DNA of 64,000 nucleotides, taken from Labrys wisconsinensis (lineage in GTDB: Bacteria; Pseudomonadota; Alphaproteobacteria; Rhizobiales; Labraceae). Both the position numbers and the translations under genes were made by a program. How positions within the stretch are numbered: the first letter of the stretch is position 1; the number at the start of each line of letters is the position of its first letter. The notes under the pieces were generated by a model. It did not search any database, was not told the origin of the DNA, and saw only the letters and a program-made list of their open reading frames with translations. Below, piece by piece: positions 27,155 to 36,049 of this stretch. The stretch spans positions 286,479-350,478 of the forward strand of contig NZ_JAUSVX010000008.1 of NCBI RefSeq assembly GCF_030814995.1, read 5' to 3'.

Positions 27155-27194
27155 ATGAGATTGCATCTCATGCGCTGACGCTGACGCGTCAGCG
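27155..27194. repeat. Two adjacent palindromes downstream of the aldo/keto reductase
   Basis: ATGAGAT (27155-27161) and ATCTCAT (27165-27171) flank TGC. Eight bases further is a perfect 16-bp palindrome, CGCTGACGCGTCAGCG (27179-27194). They could be a terminator, operators, or the end of a decayed mobile element, since transposase-like sequence begins at 27189. Confidence 0.6.
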
Positions 27195-27335
27195 ACGAGC
27201 GTCCGAATGGCGGGCGGTGCCGGCATGGTTCTCCGCCGCGAAAACCGGGTCGCAGGGGGGCCCCATCCGGCGCTCGCACAGCACGTCGTCCGAGAGATTG
27301 TGCATCGCCTTGAGGACGACCAGTCCCGCCGTCAC
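27189..27335 (-). pseudogene. IS5-family transposase relic
   Basis: On the minus strand the translation TAGLVVLKAMHNLSDDVL and CERRMGPPCDPVFAAE matches the N-terminal region of IS5-type transposases, where MAGL.ILKH..NLSDEVLCERW..NPY..YF.GE is typical. The match then decays. Only this fragment is left, without ends or catalytic residues. The same region of a related transposase begins at the right edge of the window (63962 onward). Confidence 0.65.
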
Positions 27336-27634
27336 CCCCTTTGTCGCGCATGACATCGATCGCTGCGCAGGCCTCCTCGCAAGCTCCTGGTGGCTTCGAT
27401 GTCGATCGAAACCTCCGTGGCCATTCATGATCCCGACGCATAAGCCCTTGCGGTTTCGGGGCCCTAATCGCCTCCGCCTGCTCGACCTAGATCCAGGATC
27501 GATTGGCGGCCGCGGCTTCGAAGACGCGGTGCGCTGATCGGTCATCGCAAGCCCGGGATTTTGCGTTGAGCTCAATCGGGGGTGGGGGCGTCCCGGCGAT
27601 GACTCGGAGGCAATCGAAGGACTGGGGGCTATCG

Positions 27635-28888
27635 ATGACGAGTATCAAGGGGGCTCTGCTGGGGGCTACGGCCGGCTTGGCAATGGCGGGGGGCGCCGCG
27701 GCAGCCGACCTGCCGATGGGCAAGGCTGAGCCTGTCGAATATGTGCGGGTTTGCAGCGATGACGGCACCGGCTTCTACTATGTGCCGGGCACCGACACAT
27801 GCCTGAAGATCGGCGGATATGTGCGTGTCGAAGGGCGGTATGCCGAGCCGGCTACGCGCAACGCCAATGCCATCACGGTCTTCAACCGTGCGGTGGTGAA
27901 TTTCGACGCCCGCACCAATACCGAGCTCGGCGTGCTGCGCTCCTACACGGCGCTGCGCTTCGAGACGGCCAATGCGACGACCGCTGTTCTGGTCGAGCGC
28001 GCCTTCATCGAGTTCGCCGGCATCACCGCCGGCCATCAGCTGTCGATGATACAGCCCTTCACCGGGCCGATGTTCGGCAATCAGCGCTTCTTCGACGATC
28101 CCATCCCGGCGAACGGCAACTCCCCCTATACCGACATGCTGGCCTACACCGCCAGGTTCGACGGCGGCGTCTCGGCCACGCTCGGCATCGAGGATGGACT
28201 GAACCGCCGAGGCGTCAACAGCTCGGCCCCCGTGCTGCCCAACCTCAACGGCGGCGTCAGCGGGTTCGGCGGCCAGACCCTTCCCGATGTCGTCGCCAAT
28301 CTGAGGGTGACGCAGGGCTGGGGAACGGCTCAGATCGGTGGCGCCGTTCACCAGATCCGCGCCGCCGACCCGCGCGTCGACACCGACTACGGCTTCGCCG
28401 TCGAGGCCGGCGCCGACATCAAGCTCGATGATTATCTGACCAAGGGCAGCAAGTTCCAGGTGCTCGGTGTCTACACGTCCGGCGCGCCGGCCTATGCCAA
28501 CGTTGCCGGCCGCACCTCGACCTTCGGCGTCAACGTCGACGTGGCGGACGCCGCGATCGTCGGCACCGACATCAAGAAGACCGAGGCCTGGGGTGTCGGT
28601 GGCTCCTTCACCTATTTCTGGGTGCCCGGCACCTGGCGCTCCAATGTCGAGGGCACCTACGTCTCCGTCAACCAGAGTTCGGCTCTGACCGGCACCGGCA
28701 ACTTCCGCAACTTCCGGGAATATACCCTCGGCCTCAACACGATCTGGTCGCCGGTTGCGAATCTCGATATCGGCGGCGAAATCTTCTACCGCAACATAGA
28801 CTACTCCGGCACGATCACCGCCCTCGGCCAAACCTATAGCGAGAACGACGCCTGGAGCGGACGCATTCGCATCCAGCGCACCTTCTGA
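27635..28888 (+). CDS. Porin (Porin_2 family)
   Basis: The 417-residue outer-membrane porin is of the alphaproteobacterial Porin_2 type. It has a signal peptide ending at GGAAAADLP, then the family start YVRVCSDDGTGFYYVPGTDTC and CLKIGGYVRVEGRY, with the conserved cysteine pair. Alternating beta-strand sequence runs to a terminal Phe (RIRIQRTF), the usual outer-membrane insertion signal. The ATG at 27635 is preceded by GGGGG. Its place within the transporter island suggests that it admits the substrates used there. Confidence 0.94.
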   Translation: MTSIKGALLGATAGLAMAGGAAAADLPMGKAEPVEYVRVCSDDGTGFYYVPGTDTCLKIGGYVRVEGRYAEPATRNANAITVFNRAVVNFDARTNTELGVLRSYTALRFETANATTAVLVERAFIEFAGITAGHQLSMIQPFTGPMFGNQRFFDDPIPANGNSPYTDMLAYTARFDGGVSATLGIEDGLNRRGVNSSAPVLPNLNGGVSGFGGQTLPDVVANLRVTQGWGTAQIGGAVHQIRAADPRVDTDYGFAVEAGADIKLDDYLTKGSKFQVLGVYTSGAPAYANVAGRTSTFGVNVDVADAAIVGTDIKKTEAWGVGGSFTYFWVPGTWRSNVEGTYVSVNQSSALTGTGNFRNFREYTLGLNTIWSPVANLDIGGEIFYRNIDYSGTITALGQTYSENDAWSGRIRIQRTF

Positions 28889-28925
28889 TCCCATCGCATT
28901 CCGGCGATTGAGGAGGATCCGATGA

Positions 28926-28958
28926 GACGCCGCGCGGCCGGATGGCCGATGCGGCGTC
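28926..28958 (+). terminator. Hairpin after the porin gene
   Basis: The arms GACGCCGC (28926-28933) and GCGGCGTC (28951-28958) enclose an inner CGGCC/GGCCG hairpin. The position 38 bases after the porin stop fits a transcription terminator, although no T-run follows. Confidence 0.5.
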
Positions 28959-29078
28959 GGCTGCGCGCACGAGAACAGACCCGGCAGCGGTCGGCCGTGA
29001 AGGCGGCGGATCAGGCCATTTGGATCTGACGAGGCGGAGTGCCGGCGGCAGCGAAGAGGGCGTACAAGCTCCCTGGCA

Positions 29079-29864
29079 CTACCACCACGAACTGCCGGCC
29101 GACAGTCCTCCGTCGACGACGAGGGTGTGGCCATTGACGAAGCTCGCCCCCTCGGAGGCCAGAAAGACCGCGGCGTGCGCGATATCTTCGACCGATCCCA
29201 GGCGGCCGACCGGGGTGTGGGCGATCCCGGCTGCGCGCCTCTCGGGATGGGCCGCCATGTAGCCGCGGGTGAGGGGGGTCTCGATGATGCCCGGCGCGAT
29301 CGAATTGACGGTGGCTCCGAGCGGCCCCCACTCGATCGCCAGCGCGCGGACGAAGCCGGCCACGCCGGCCTTGGCGGCGCTGTAGGGCGCACGCAGCTTC
29401 ATGCCGTGGATCGCATTCAGCGAACTGATGGCAATGAACCTGCTGCCGGGACGCTGCAAGGCCAGCGGGCCGAAGACCTGAAAGGTCGCGATCAATCCGT
29501 AGAGATTGATGTCGAGTATCGACCGGATCGCTTCGTCCGAAACCGCCAGCGTGAGTTCCCGGATATTGATGCCGGCGCTCCCCACTACCGCCCGAAGCCT
29601 GACGCCGGCTTGCTCAAACTCGCCGGCGATCTCGACCAGCCGCGCCCGATCCGCAACATCCGCCTTCAGGACATGCGGTCGCGGGAGGCCGCGTTCCTTC
29701 ACGAGCGCTTCGAGCTCCTCGACATTGTCCTCGCCGCGCCGGGACAGGGTGTACACGTCCTTACCTTCAGCAAGGAAGCGAAGGCTGATCGCGAGGCCGA
29801 TCCCGGTCGTGCCGCCCGTCACCAGAACGGCGTCCTTCGGGCTCTTCTCATGTTCGTTCGACAT
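29079..29864 (-). CDS. SDR family oxidoreductase
   Basis: The 261-residue short-chain dehydrogenase has the cofactor loop TGGTTGIG, the stabilising SAGIN (an NAG variant), catalytic Ser in ISSLNA, and Tyr and Lys in YSAAK. A typical C-terminal VNGHTLVVDGG follows. GGAGGAAC just before the ATG at 29864 fixes the start. It is the most distal member of a minus-strand group that also holds a tautomerase, an aldo/keto reductase and a fumarylacetoacetase-fold hydrolase, suggesting a sugar oxidation route. Confidence 0.92.
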   Translation of the reverse strand: MSNEHEKSPKDAVLVTGGTTGIGLAISLRFLAEGKDVYTLSRRGEDNVEELEALVKERGLPRPHVLKADVADRARLVEIAGEFEQAGVRLRAVVGSAGINIRELTLAVSDEAIRSILDINLYGLIATFQVFGPLALQRPGSRFIAISSLNAIHGMKLRAPYSAAKAGVAGFVRALAIEWGPLGATVNSIAPGIIETPLTRGYMAAHPERRAAGIAHTPVGRLGSVEDIAHAAVFLASEGASFVNGHTLVVDGGLSAGSSWW

Positions 29865-30036
29865 TGTTCCTCCGAAACGTCTTCGATGGGCGGATCCCGG
29901 AGGGCCTCGCCGGACGACAGGCCCCTTGCTCCGATCCCATCGATGCTTCTTGCTGTTTCAACTTCGGCCGCGTTCCGAGCCAGGCGGCCGTCGTCGCCGC
30001 CAAGCGGCGACGGGTCTCGTGCGATGGGGCGCGACC

Positions 30037-30138
30037 AGAGCGTGATCGCTTCAAGTTGAATCGATCGCACTCTCTATCTCTTTGTTTTTACGCATTTTCT
30101 TGACGAGAACCGGTATCCGGTTCGCTGGAAAACGCTCT
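30037..30138. repeat. RIME-like intergenic palindromic element
   Basis: The 102-base element is bounded by AGAGCG (30037-30042) and CGCTCT (30133-30138). It contains GAACCGG-TAT-CCGGTTC and the ACGCATTTTCTTGACG block known from Rhizobium-specific intergenic mosaic elements (RIME). It separates the tautomerase from the SDR, and its edge supplies the TAG stop of the tautomerase gene. The match is from memory of the consensus. Confidence 0.75.
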
Positions 30139-30340
30139 AGGTCTTGGCGGCGGTCGCGCGATCGCTGAAGAGCACGCCTCCCTTGGCCTTCGCCTCCTGC
30201 GACGACTCCATCAGCTGGATCAGGACCGTGTCCTCGGCAACATCGAGATTGCGGGCCACCGCTTCCGTCACCTCCTTCACCAGCTTTCGCTTCTGATCGA
30301 GCGTCTTGCCCTGGAGGGCATAGATATAGACTTCCGGCAT
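30137..30340 (-). CDS. 4-oxalocrotonate tautomerase-like protein
   Basis: The 67-residue protein is a tautomerase-superfamily member. After Met removal the N-terminal proline (MPEVYIYALQGK) acts as the catalytic base. The family pattern continues with LDQKRKLVKEVTEAVARNL and VLIQLMES. AAGGAG precedes the ATG at 30340. The stop codon falls at the border of the RIME-like repeat, so the last residues may have been altered by insertion of that element. It probably isomerises a keto-enol intermediate of the neighbouring sugar pathway. Confidence 0.85.
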   Translation of the reverse strand: MPEVYIYALQGKTLDQKRKLVKEVTEAVARNLDVAEDTVLIQLMESSQEAKAKGGVLFSDRATAAKT

Positions 30341-30426
30341 GATCCATTCTCCTTGAACCGAACGAGCCGACGGCGGTCACGAAATCCTTCGATCGCCATA
30401 TGGGGAGCTGCTCCGTTTGCTCGCGC

Positions 30427-31461
30427 CTAGGCTGGAACCGGTGCATCCTCGCGAAGCAGCTTTTCGTGCTTGAGCTCGGCCCAAAGATCAGCGGGAACCG
30501 GATGGGTGAAGGCAGCAAGATTCTGCGCAACCTGCTTACGCGAAATCGCACCGGGGATCACCGAGGCGACGATCGGATGGCCGAGCGGAAACTGCAGCGC
30601 CGCAGCCGGCAGCGGCACGCCATGCCGCTTGCACACTGCCTCCATCTTCCCGACCTTTTCCAGGATATCGGGTTTGGCGGGAGCATAATTGTGCATGGCG
30701 TGCGGAACCGCGCCCGTGGCCAGGATGCCGGAATTGTAGGTGCCGCCGATGACGATGCCGACGCCGCGTTCCGCGCAGCGCGGAAATTCGCTGTCCAGCA
30801 CGTCCTGCTCCAGCAGCGTGTAGCGCATGGCGATCAGGAAGAAATCGATGTCGAACAGGTCGAGATAGCGCGGGATCGTGCCCATCGTGTTGAAGCCGGC
30901 GCCGATGCCTTTGATGACACCTTGATCGCGCAATTCCTCCAACGCCCGCCAACCGCTCGTGAAGAGCTGGTTCATATAGGCGCTGACCTTGGTCTCCAGC
31001 TTGAAGTGCCAGGGATCGAGGTCATGAATCAGCAGCACGTCGATGCTGTTGATGCCCAGGCGCTGCAGGCTGTCCTCGAAGGAGCGCATCACGCCATCGT
31101 AGCTGTAGTCGAACACCGCATCGAAATCGAGGCCGCCAAGCCATTCGCCGCGATCGTACGGACCAGGCTTGAGGGGGCGATGAAGCGTGCGGCCGACCTT
31201 GCTGGAGATGACGAATTGGTCTCGAGGCTGACGATAGAAGGCGCGGCCCACGCGATGCTCGGCCTGGCCCTTTCCGTACCAGGGCGAGGTGTCGAAATAG
31301 CGCACGCCGCCATCCCAGGCCGCCTGCAGCAACGCCGAAGCTTCATCCTCCTGGACGATATCGAAGAGATCGCCAAGCGGTGCCGTGCCCAATCCCAGCC
31401 CGGTCACTGTGACGCCCGTACGCCCGAGCTGGCGGGTCGCCAAGGGTGTTGTGTTGGTCAT
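30427..31461 (-). CDS. Aldo/keto reductase (L-fucose/pyridoxal dehydrogenase-like)
   Basis: This 344-residue AKR resembles the group that includes D-threo-aldose (L-fucose) 1-dehydrogenase and pyridoxal 4-dehydrogenase. Features are LGLGTAPLGDLF, Asp and Tyr in FDTSPWYG, Lys in SSKVGRTL and His in LIHDLDPW. I prefer the ATG at 31461 over an upstream TTG. It lies between the tautomerase and the FAH-fold hydrolase on one strand. With the SDR these resemble part of a non-phosphorylative L-fucose or L-rhamnose pathway, but a lactonase and a sugar-acid dehydratase are not present nearby. Confidence 0.9.
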   Translation of the reverse strand: MTNTTPLATRQLGRTGVTVTGLGLGTAPLGDLFDIVQEDEASALLQAAWDGGVRYFDTSPWYGKGQAEHRVGRAFYRQPRDQFVISSKVGRTLHRPLKPGPYDRGEWLGGLDFDAVFDYSYDGVMRSFEDSLQRLGINSIDVLLIHDLDPWHFKLETKVSAYMNQLFTSGWRALEELRDQGVIKGIGAGFNTMGTIPRYLDLFDIDFFLIAMRYTLLEQDVLDSEFPRCAERGVGIVIGGTYNSGILATGAVPHAMHNYAPAKPDILEKVGKMEAVCKRHGVPLPAAALQFPLGHPIVASVIPGAISRKQVAQNLAAFTHPVPADLWAELKHEKLLREDAPVPA

Positions 31462-31528
31462 CGCTGAAGGGTCTCCCAAGTGTCGTCCGATTGCGCGTCA
31501 CGTTCAGATCGAGGGTCTCGATGGCTGG

Positions 31529-32374
31529 CTAGCCCTGCACGACGCGGTGGGTCTGCTCGCCCAAGCCTTCGACCCCCAGGCGAACCGTCTGCCCTGCCTC
31601 GAGGTACATGGGCTTGGGCTTCATTCCCATGGCGACGCCGCCCGGCGTTCCCGTGCTGATGATGTCGCCGGGGAAGAGCGTGAAGAAGTGGCTGACATGG
31701 GAAATGAGCTTGCGCACACCGAAAATCATCTGCTCGGTGTTGCCGCTCTGGCGCCGCACGCCGTCGACCTCAAGCCAAACACCGAGGCTCTGCGGATCCG
31801 CGACCTCATCCTTGGTCACCAGCCATGGCCCGACGGGCCCGAATGTATCGCAGCCCTTGCCCTTGATCATGCTGCCGCCCCGTTCGTTCTGGAAGGCGCG
31901 CTCGCTCAGATCGTTGCAGACGAAATAACCGGCGACATGGTCCAAGGCCGCTTCTTCGGACACGCATTGCGCCTTGCTGCCGATCACCAACGCAAGCTCG
32001 GCTTCCCAGTCGGTCTTGGTCGAGCCGCGCGGCAACCGAATGTCATCGTTGGGACCACAATGAGATCCCGCCGCCTTGAGGAAAACCAGGGGCTCGTCAG
32101 GGATCGGTATTCCTGCTTCGGCGACGTGGTCTTTGTAGTTGGCACCGATGCCGACGAAATTGAGTGGCCGCGGCACGCACGGACCGATACGCGGCGTGCC
32201 CTGGACTTTCGGCAGGTTCTTCCAATCGATGGCGGCGAGCTTTTGCAGCCCCGCTGGCGAAAGCGTCTCTTCGTCGAAGTCGCGCACGATCTGCGACAGG
32301 TCGCGGAGTGCCATCTCCGGATCAAGGAGTGCGGGCTTCTCCGCACCTGACGCACCGACACGAAGCAATTTCAT
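31529..32374 (-). CDS. Fumarylacetoacetate hydrolase family protein
   Basis: The 281-residue enzyme belongs to the FAH group that includes 2,4-diketo-3-deoxy-L-fuconate hydrolase and ureidoglycolate-lyase-like proteins. It has NFVGIGANYKDHVAEAG, the metal ligands in DWEAELALVIG and CNDLSERAFQ, and TGTPGGVAMGMKP. I chose the ATG at 32374; a longer frame adds 26 unlikely residues. It is the first gene of the minus-strand group. In such pathways it splits a diketo acid, here perhaps the product of the SDR and AKR steps. Confidence 0.92.
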   Translation of the reverse strand: MKLLRVGASGAEKPALLDPEMALRDLSQIVRDFDEETLSPAGLQKLAAIDWKNLPKVQGTPRIGPCVPRPLNFVGIGANYKDHVAEAGIPIPDEPLVFLKAAGSHCGPNDDIRLPRGSTKTDWEAELALVIGSKAQCVSEEAALDHVAGYFVCNDLSERAFQNERGGSMIKGKGCDTFGPVGPWLVTKDEVADPQSLGVWLEVDGVRRQSGNTEQMIFGVRKLISHVSHFFTLFPGDIISTGTPGGVAMGMKPKPMYLEAGQTVRLGVEGLGEQTHRVVQG

Positions 32375-32864
32375 GTGATTCCTTTCTCCGGCCGGTGCCA
32401 TCGCAATCCAAACGGAGGGCGTTCCGTCACGTTTGTTTGCGGCGAAACACACCGTGATATTGCATTCATTCTATGGCACGATGAGTTATGGATCGCAAGT
32501 GAATCCTCGTCCAATGGAGCGCGATGGAATTGCTTGCTGCGCCATCGCCTTCGCCAATTGTTCGGGAAATGCATTCTCATTGGCGACGTTCGGGTTCGAA
32601 CTGCGGCTTTACGAGGGAAAGATGTGCCTTTTCGATGGCTGCCTTGCTTGGGAAATGATTAGCCCACCCTGGCATTGGCATCCGGTTTTGTGATCTATGC
32701 GCGTCCGCGCGCTCCGTGTGTCGACGTCAATCTTCAAGAATATGCCTTCAATATCTCTTGCACATGCAGCATGCGTGTGCAAAATTGAATTCAATTAATG
32801 AGAGGCGATCGAGCGTCCGTCGACACTTCGGCGCACGTTGACGGCATAGGGGAGGAAAGCCGCG
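32375..32864. other. Divergent promoter region
   Basis: This 490-base region lies between the FAH-type gene and the SDR that heads the plus-strand operon. No gene is supportable. Two palindromes at 32758-32796 are listed separately. GGGGAGGAAAG at about 32849 is the ribosome binding site of the SDR. Confidence 0.6.
32758..32796. promoter_or_regulatory. Candidate operator: two adjacent palindromes
   Basis: TTGCACA (32758-32764) and TGTGCAA (32776-32782) are perfect arms with an 11-base spacer. The next base begins the perfect 14-bp palindrome AATTGAATTCAATT (32783-32796). They lie 70-107 bases before the SDR start in an AT-rich stretch, as expected of regulator sites. Which regulator binds is unknown; a LacI- or GntR-type protein is plausible. 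Confidence 0.55.
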
Positions 32865-33617
32865 ATGGCGGTCAGGGTGGCGCTGGTGACCGGTGCGGGG
32901 AGCGGAGTGGGCCAGGCGGCTGCGTTGGCGCTCTTGCGCGAGGGGTTCCGCGTCTTCCTCGTTGGGCGGCGCGAAGCGGCGCTGGAATCGACTCGGTCTC
33001 AAGCTGGTGACCGCGCCGAACATGCGTTCGCGATATCGGCTGACGTCACCGATCCGTCGTCGGTGGATGGCGTGTTTTCGGAGGTACGGTCACGGGCTGG
33101 TCGGCTCGACCTGCTCTTCAACAATGCCGGGACGAGCGCGCCCAGCGTCCCATTCGACGAGCTGACATACGACCAGTGGACGAAGGTTGTCTCCGTCAAT
33201 CTGACCGGGGCTTTTCTGGTGGCGCAGGCTGCATTCCGCTTCATGAAGGAGCAGCGGCCCCAGGGAGGGCGGATCATCAACAATGGGTCGATCTCCGCGC
33301 ATGCTCCCCGACCGAATTCGGCTCCCTACACGGCAACCAAGCACGCGATCACCGGGTTGACGCGATCCCTGTCCCTCGACGGCCGGGCGCATGACATTGC
33401 CTGCGGCCAGATCGACATCGGCAACGCTGAGACGCAGATGGCATCCGCCACCGCGAAGGGGGCCGCGCAAGCCAATGGGACAATTATGCCCGAGCCGATG
33501 TTCGATCCGTGTCACGTCGGCGACACCATCGTTCACATGGCGCGCCTGCCGCTCGAGGCCAACGTCCAGTTCATCACTGTGATGGCGACGAAGATGCCCT
33601 TTATCGGGCGCGGGTGA
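32865..33617 (+). CDS. SDR family oxidoreductase (module B operon head)
   Basis: The 250-residue short-chain dehydrogenase shows [14 protein letters not shown], a catalytic Ser in [10 protein letters not shown] and Tyr/Lys in YTATKHA. The start is fixed by GGGGAGGAAAG. The C-terminus ([16 protein letters not shown]) differs from the usual VDGG ending, which points to a subgroup with 3-oxoacyl-reductase-like architecture but another substrate. It heads an operon with a FrcBCA-like sugar transporter, a 2-hydroxyacid dehydrogenase and an amidase. Confidence 0.92.
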   Translation: MAVRVALVTGAGSGVGQAAALALLREGFRVFLVGRREAALESTRSQAGDRAEHAFAISADVTDPSSVDGVFSEVRSRAGRLDLLFNNAGTSAPSVPFDELTYDQWTKVVSVNLTGAFLVAQAAFRFMKEQRPQGGRIINNGSISAHAPRPNSAPYTATKHAITGLTRSLSLDGRAHDIACGQIDIGNAETQMASATAKGAAQANGTIMPEPMFDPCHVGDTIVHMARLPLEANVQFITVMATKMPFIGRG

Positions 33618-33786
33618 GGGCGGTCCGCCCTGTCTGGCGATTTGGCGCCCAGGAGATCAACCGGGGTCGAACGTCTACGGCAAGGCACGAATAGCTCTGA
33701 CGTCCAGTTTCGGATTCGTCCCGGCAATTCGATGCAGGGGGCGTGACGTGCGGCAATAAAGTCAAATCAAAGAAGGGGAAACATCC

Positions 33787-34839
33787 ATGGCGATGAAGTC
33801 TAGATGTCTGTCGATGACGGTCGGAGTTTGGGCAATCTGCACGTTGCTTGGGGGAGCTTCGGCCTCGGCCGAGGAGTTGATCTTTTCGCTGATCACGAAA
33901 ACCAACGAGAATCCGGTCTTCGTCCTGATGAGGCAAGCTGCCGAGGCGAAAGCCAAGCAGCTCGGCGTCAAGCTGATCAGCTTTGCCGGCAAATATGACG
34001 GCGACAATGCGAGCCAGGTGGATGCGATCGAAAACTCGATCTCCGCCGGAGCCAAGGTCATCGTCATCGTGCCCAACGACACCACCGCCATCGTGCCGCA
34101 GATCAAGGCGGCGCGTGCGGCAGGCGTCATCGTCATGGTGGCGGACTCGCCGTTGGTGCCGGTGAACGCCGCCGATGGAACCTGGGCCACCAACAACTTC
34201 GCGGCCGGACAGCTGATCGGACAATGGGCCAAGGCAACGCTCGGCGACAAGGCCAAGGACGCGCGCATCGCCATGCTCAACGCCGACACGATGATGGTGA
34301 CGAACGATGTGGCGCGCGACAACGGCTTCCTGACCGGCTTCGGCATCACGGTTCCGAACCGGAAAGTTTGGGGCAGCGAGACGGATCCCCGCATCGTCGG
34401 TCATGACGTGACCAAGGGCTCGCCGAGCGGCGGCCAGACCGCGATGGAGAACATGTTGCAGAAAGACCCGACTATCAATGTGGTTTTCACGATGAACGAG
34501 CAGTCCGCCTCGGGTGCGGCGCAGGCGCTCAAGGCGGTCGGGCGCGACAAGGACGTGTTTCTGGTTTCGGTCGACGGCACCTGCGCCGGCATCGAGATGG
34601 TCCGTAACGGAACCATCGCGGCCACCTCGATGCAGTTCTGGCTCGATATGGCGACCGATGCCATGCAGGCCGCCATGGACAAGATCAAGACCGGAGCGGT
34701 GCCGCCGGTCACGCCCGGCCTGGACTATGTCGACTCGGGGACGAAATTGGTGACCGATCATCCGGCGCCCGGCGTGCCCTCCATCACGTCGGAGGAAGCG
34801 CTGAAGCTGCGCGGCGACATGTGCAAGAAGGCCTCCTGA
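33787..34839 (+). CDS. CUT2 sugar ABC transporter substrate-binding protein (module B, FrcB-like)
   Basis: The 350-residue protein has a signal peptide (VGVWAICTLLGGASASAEE) and a Peripla_BP_4 domain: FSLITKTNENPVFVLMRQAAEAK, NASQVDAIENSISAGAKVIVIVPND and VFTMNEQSASGAAQAL. Together with the next two genes (one permease, one single-domain ATPase) it matches the architecture of the rhizobial fructose/ribose/mannose transporter FrcBCA. The actual ligand cannot be read from sequence. Confidence 0.93.
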   Translation: MAMKSRCLSMTVGVWAICTLLGGASASAEELIFSLITKTNENPVFVLMRQAAEAKAKQLGVKLISFAGKYDGDNASQVDAIENSISAGAKVIVIVPNDTTAIVPQIKAARAAGVIVMVADSPLVPVNAADGTWATNNFAAGQLIGQWAKATLGDKAKDARIAMLNADTMMVTNDVARDNGFLTGFGITVPNRKVWGSETDPRIVGHDVTKGSPSGGQTAMENMLQKDPTINVVFTMNEQSASGAAQALKAVGRDKDVFLVSVDGTCAGIEMVRNGTIAATSMQFWLDMATDAMQAAMDKIKTGAVPPVTPGLDYVDSGTKLVTDHPAPGVPSITSEEALKLRGDMCKKAS

Positions 34840-34975
34840 CCAAGGCGGCGGTCAATCATGTTCGAAACAGGCGGTGACGTCCTCCCGGTCACCGCCTGAA
34901 CTGCGCGGAACGGCGCTCTGGCCACGGGGCCCGTTCCGAATTTTCGTGATCGAAACCAATCCCGAGAGCAGAGCG

Positions 34976-36049
34976 ATGACGATGCGCATGAGCGCTGCCC
35001 CAGAGCCCGAAGCGGCGGTCGGGTCGCCGGACCAGATGGTGGCTTCCTTCGAGATCGATGACACGGATCTCGTTCGGCGCCTGCAGAATTTCCTTCACAG
35101 TTACCCGACCGTCGTGTCCGCAACGGTCCTGGTTCTGAGTCTGGTGACCTTTGGTCTTATCGTTGGTCCGCGGTTCTTTACGCCCTTCAACTTCTCCCTG
35201 ATCCTGCAACAAGTCACCGTCATCAGCGTTATTGGTGCCGCGCAGACGCTGGTGATCCTGACGGCGGGGATCGATCTTTCGGTTGGCGCACTGATGGTGC
35301 TTTGCGCGGTCGTCATGGGCGTGAACGCGGTCGATCATGGCATGCCTCAGGGGTTGGCGATTGCCCTGGCATTCGCGGTCGGCGCGCTCGGCGGCCTCGT
35401 CAACGGCCTTCTCGTGACTCATGTGAAGCTGCCGCCCTTCATCGCGACCCTTGGCACCTGGAACGTCTTTTTTGCCCTGAACCTCTGGTATTCCGGAGGC
35501 CAGACGATCGTCGCCCAGAACATCACGACCGCAGCCCCGTCGTTGCAGGTCTTCGGGGACTCCGTGAATTTCGCCGGCATGCGCCTGACCGTCGGCACCG
35601 TTCTGATGCTCGGGCTCTACGCCTTGCTCTGGTATATCCTGAACAGAACTGCCTGGGGGCGGCACATCCATGCCATCGGCGATGACCAGGATGCGGCACG
35701 GCTGGCGGGCGTCCGCGTCAAGCGAACCTTGGTATCGGCCTATGTCTTTGCCGGGCTGATCTGCGCTCTCGCCGGCTGGGTGCTCATTGGGCGCATTGGC
35801 TCGGTCACCCCGCAGGAGGGCGTGACGGCGAATCTGGACAGCATCACGGCCGTGGTGGTCGGCGGCACGAGCATGTTCGGGGGGCGCGGCTCGCTTTTCG
35901 GCACCCTCGTCGGTGCGCTGATCGTCGGCGTCTTTCGCAACGGTCTGGCGCTCGCGGGGGTGGACGCGCTCTGGCAGGGTTTTGCGATCGGGCTGCTGAT
36001 TGTCGTCGCCGTCGCCATCGACCAGTGGCTCAGGGAATTGTCGGCATGA
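34976..36049 (+). CDS. CUT2 ABC transporter permease (module B, FrcC-like)
   Basis: The 357-residue permease has a cytoplasmic N-terminus (about 55 residues) and then eight to ten helices. Typical segments are ILTAGIDLSVGALMVLCAV, the coupling loop GDDQDAARLAGVRVKR and TAVVVGGTSMFGGRGSL. Only one permease gene is present, so it should act as a homodimer, unlike modules A and C. The start could be 34976, 34982 or 34988. It overlaps the ATPase gene by ATGA. Confidence 0.93.
   Translation: MTMRMSAAPEPEAAVGSPDQMVASFEIDDTDLVRRLQNFLHSYPTVVSATVLVLSLVTFGLIVGPRFFTPFNFSLILQQVTVISVIGAAQTLVILTAGIDLSVGALMVLCAVVMGVNAVDHGMPQGLAIALAFAVGALGGLVNGLLVTHVKLPPFIATLGTWNVFFALNLWYSGGQTIVAQNITTAAPSLQVFGDSVNFAGMRLTVGTVLMLGLYALLWYILNRTAWGRHIHAIGDDQDAARLAGVRVKRTLVSAYVFAGLICALAGWVLIGRIGSVTPQEGVTANLDSITAVVVGGTSMFGGRGSLFGTLVGALIVGVFRNGLALAGVDALWQGFAIGLLIVVAVAIDQWLRELSA

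Larger units (their letters stand above)
27064..27634. other. Intergenic region with palindromes and a transposase relic
   Basis: No intact gene is present. The stretch holds the two palindromes at 27155-27194 and a degenerate transposase fragment on the minus strand, both listed separately. The rest, up to the porin start, presumably contains the porin promoter, which I cannot pin down. Confidence 0.6.
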
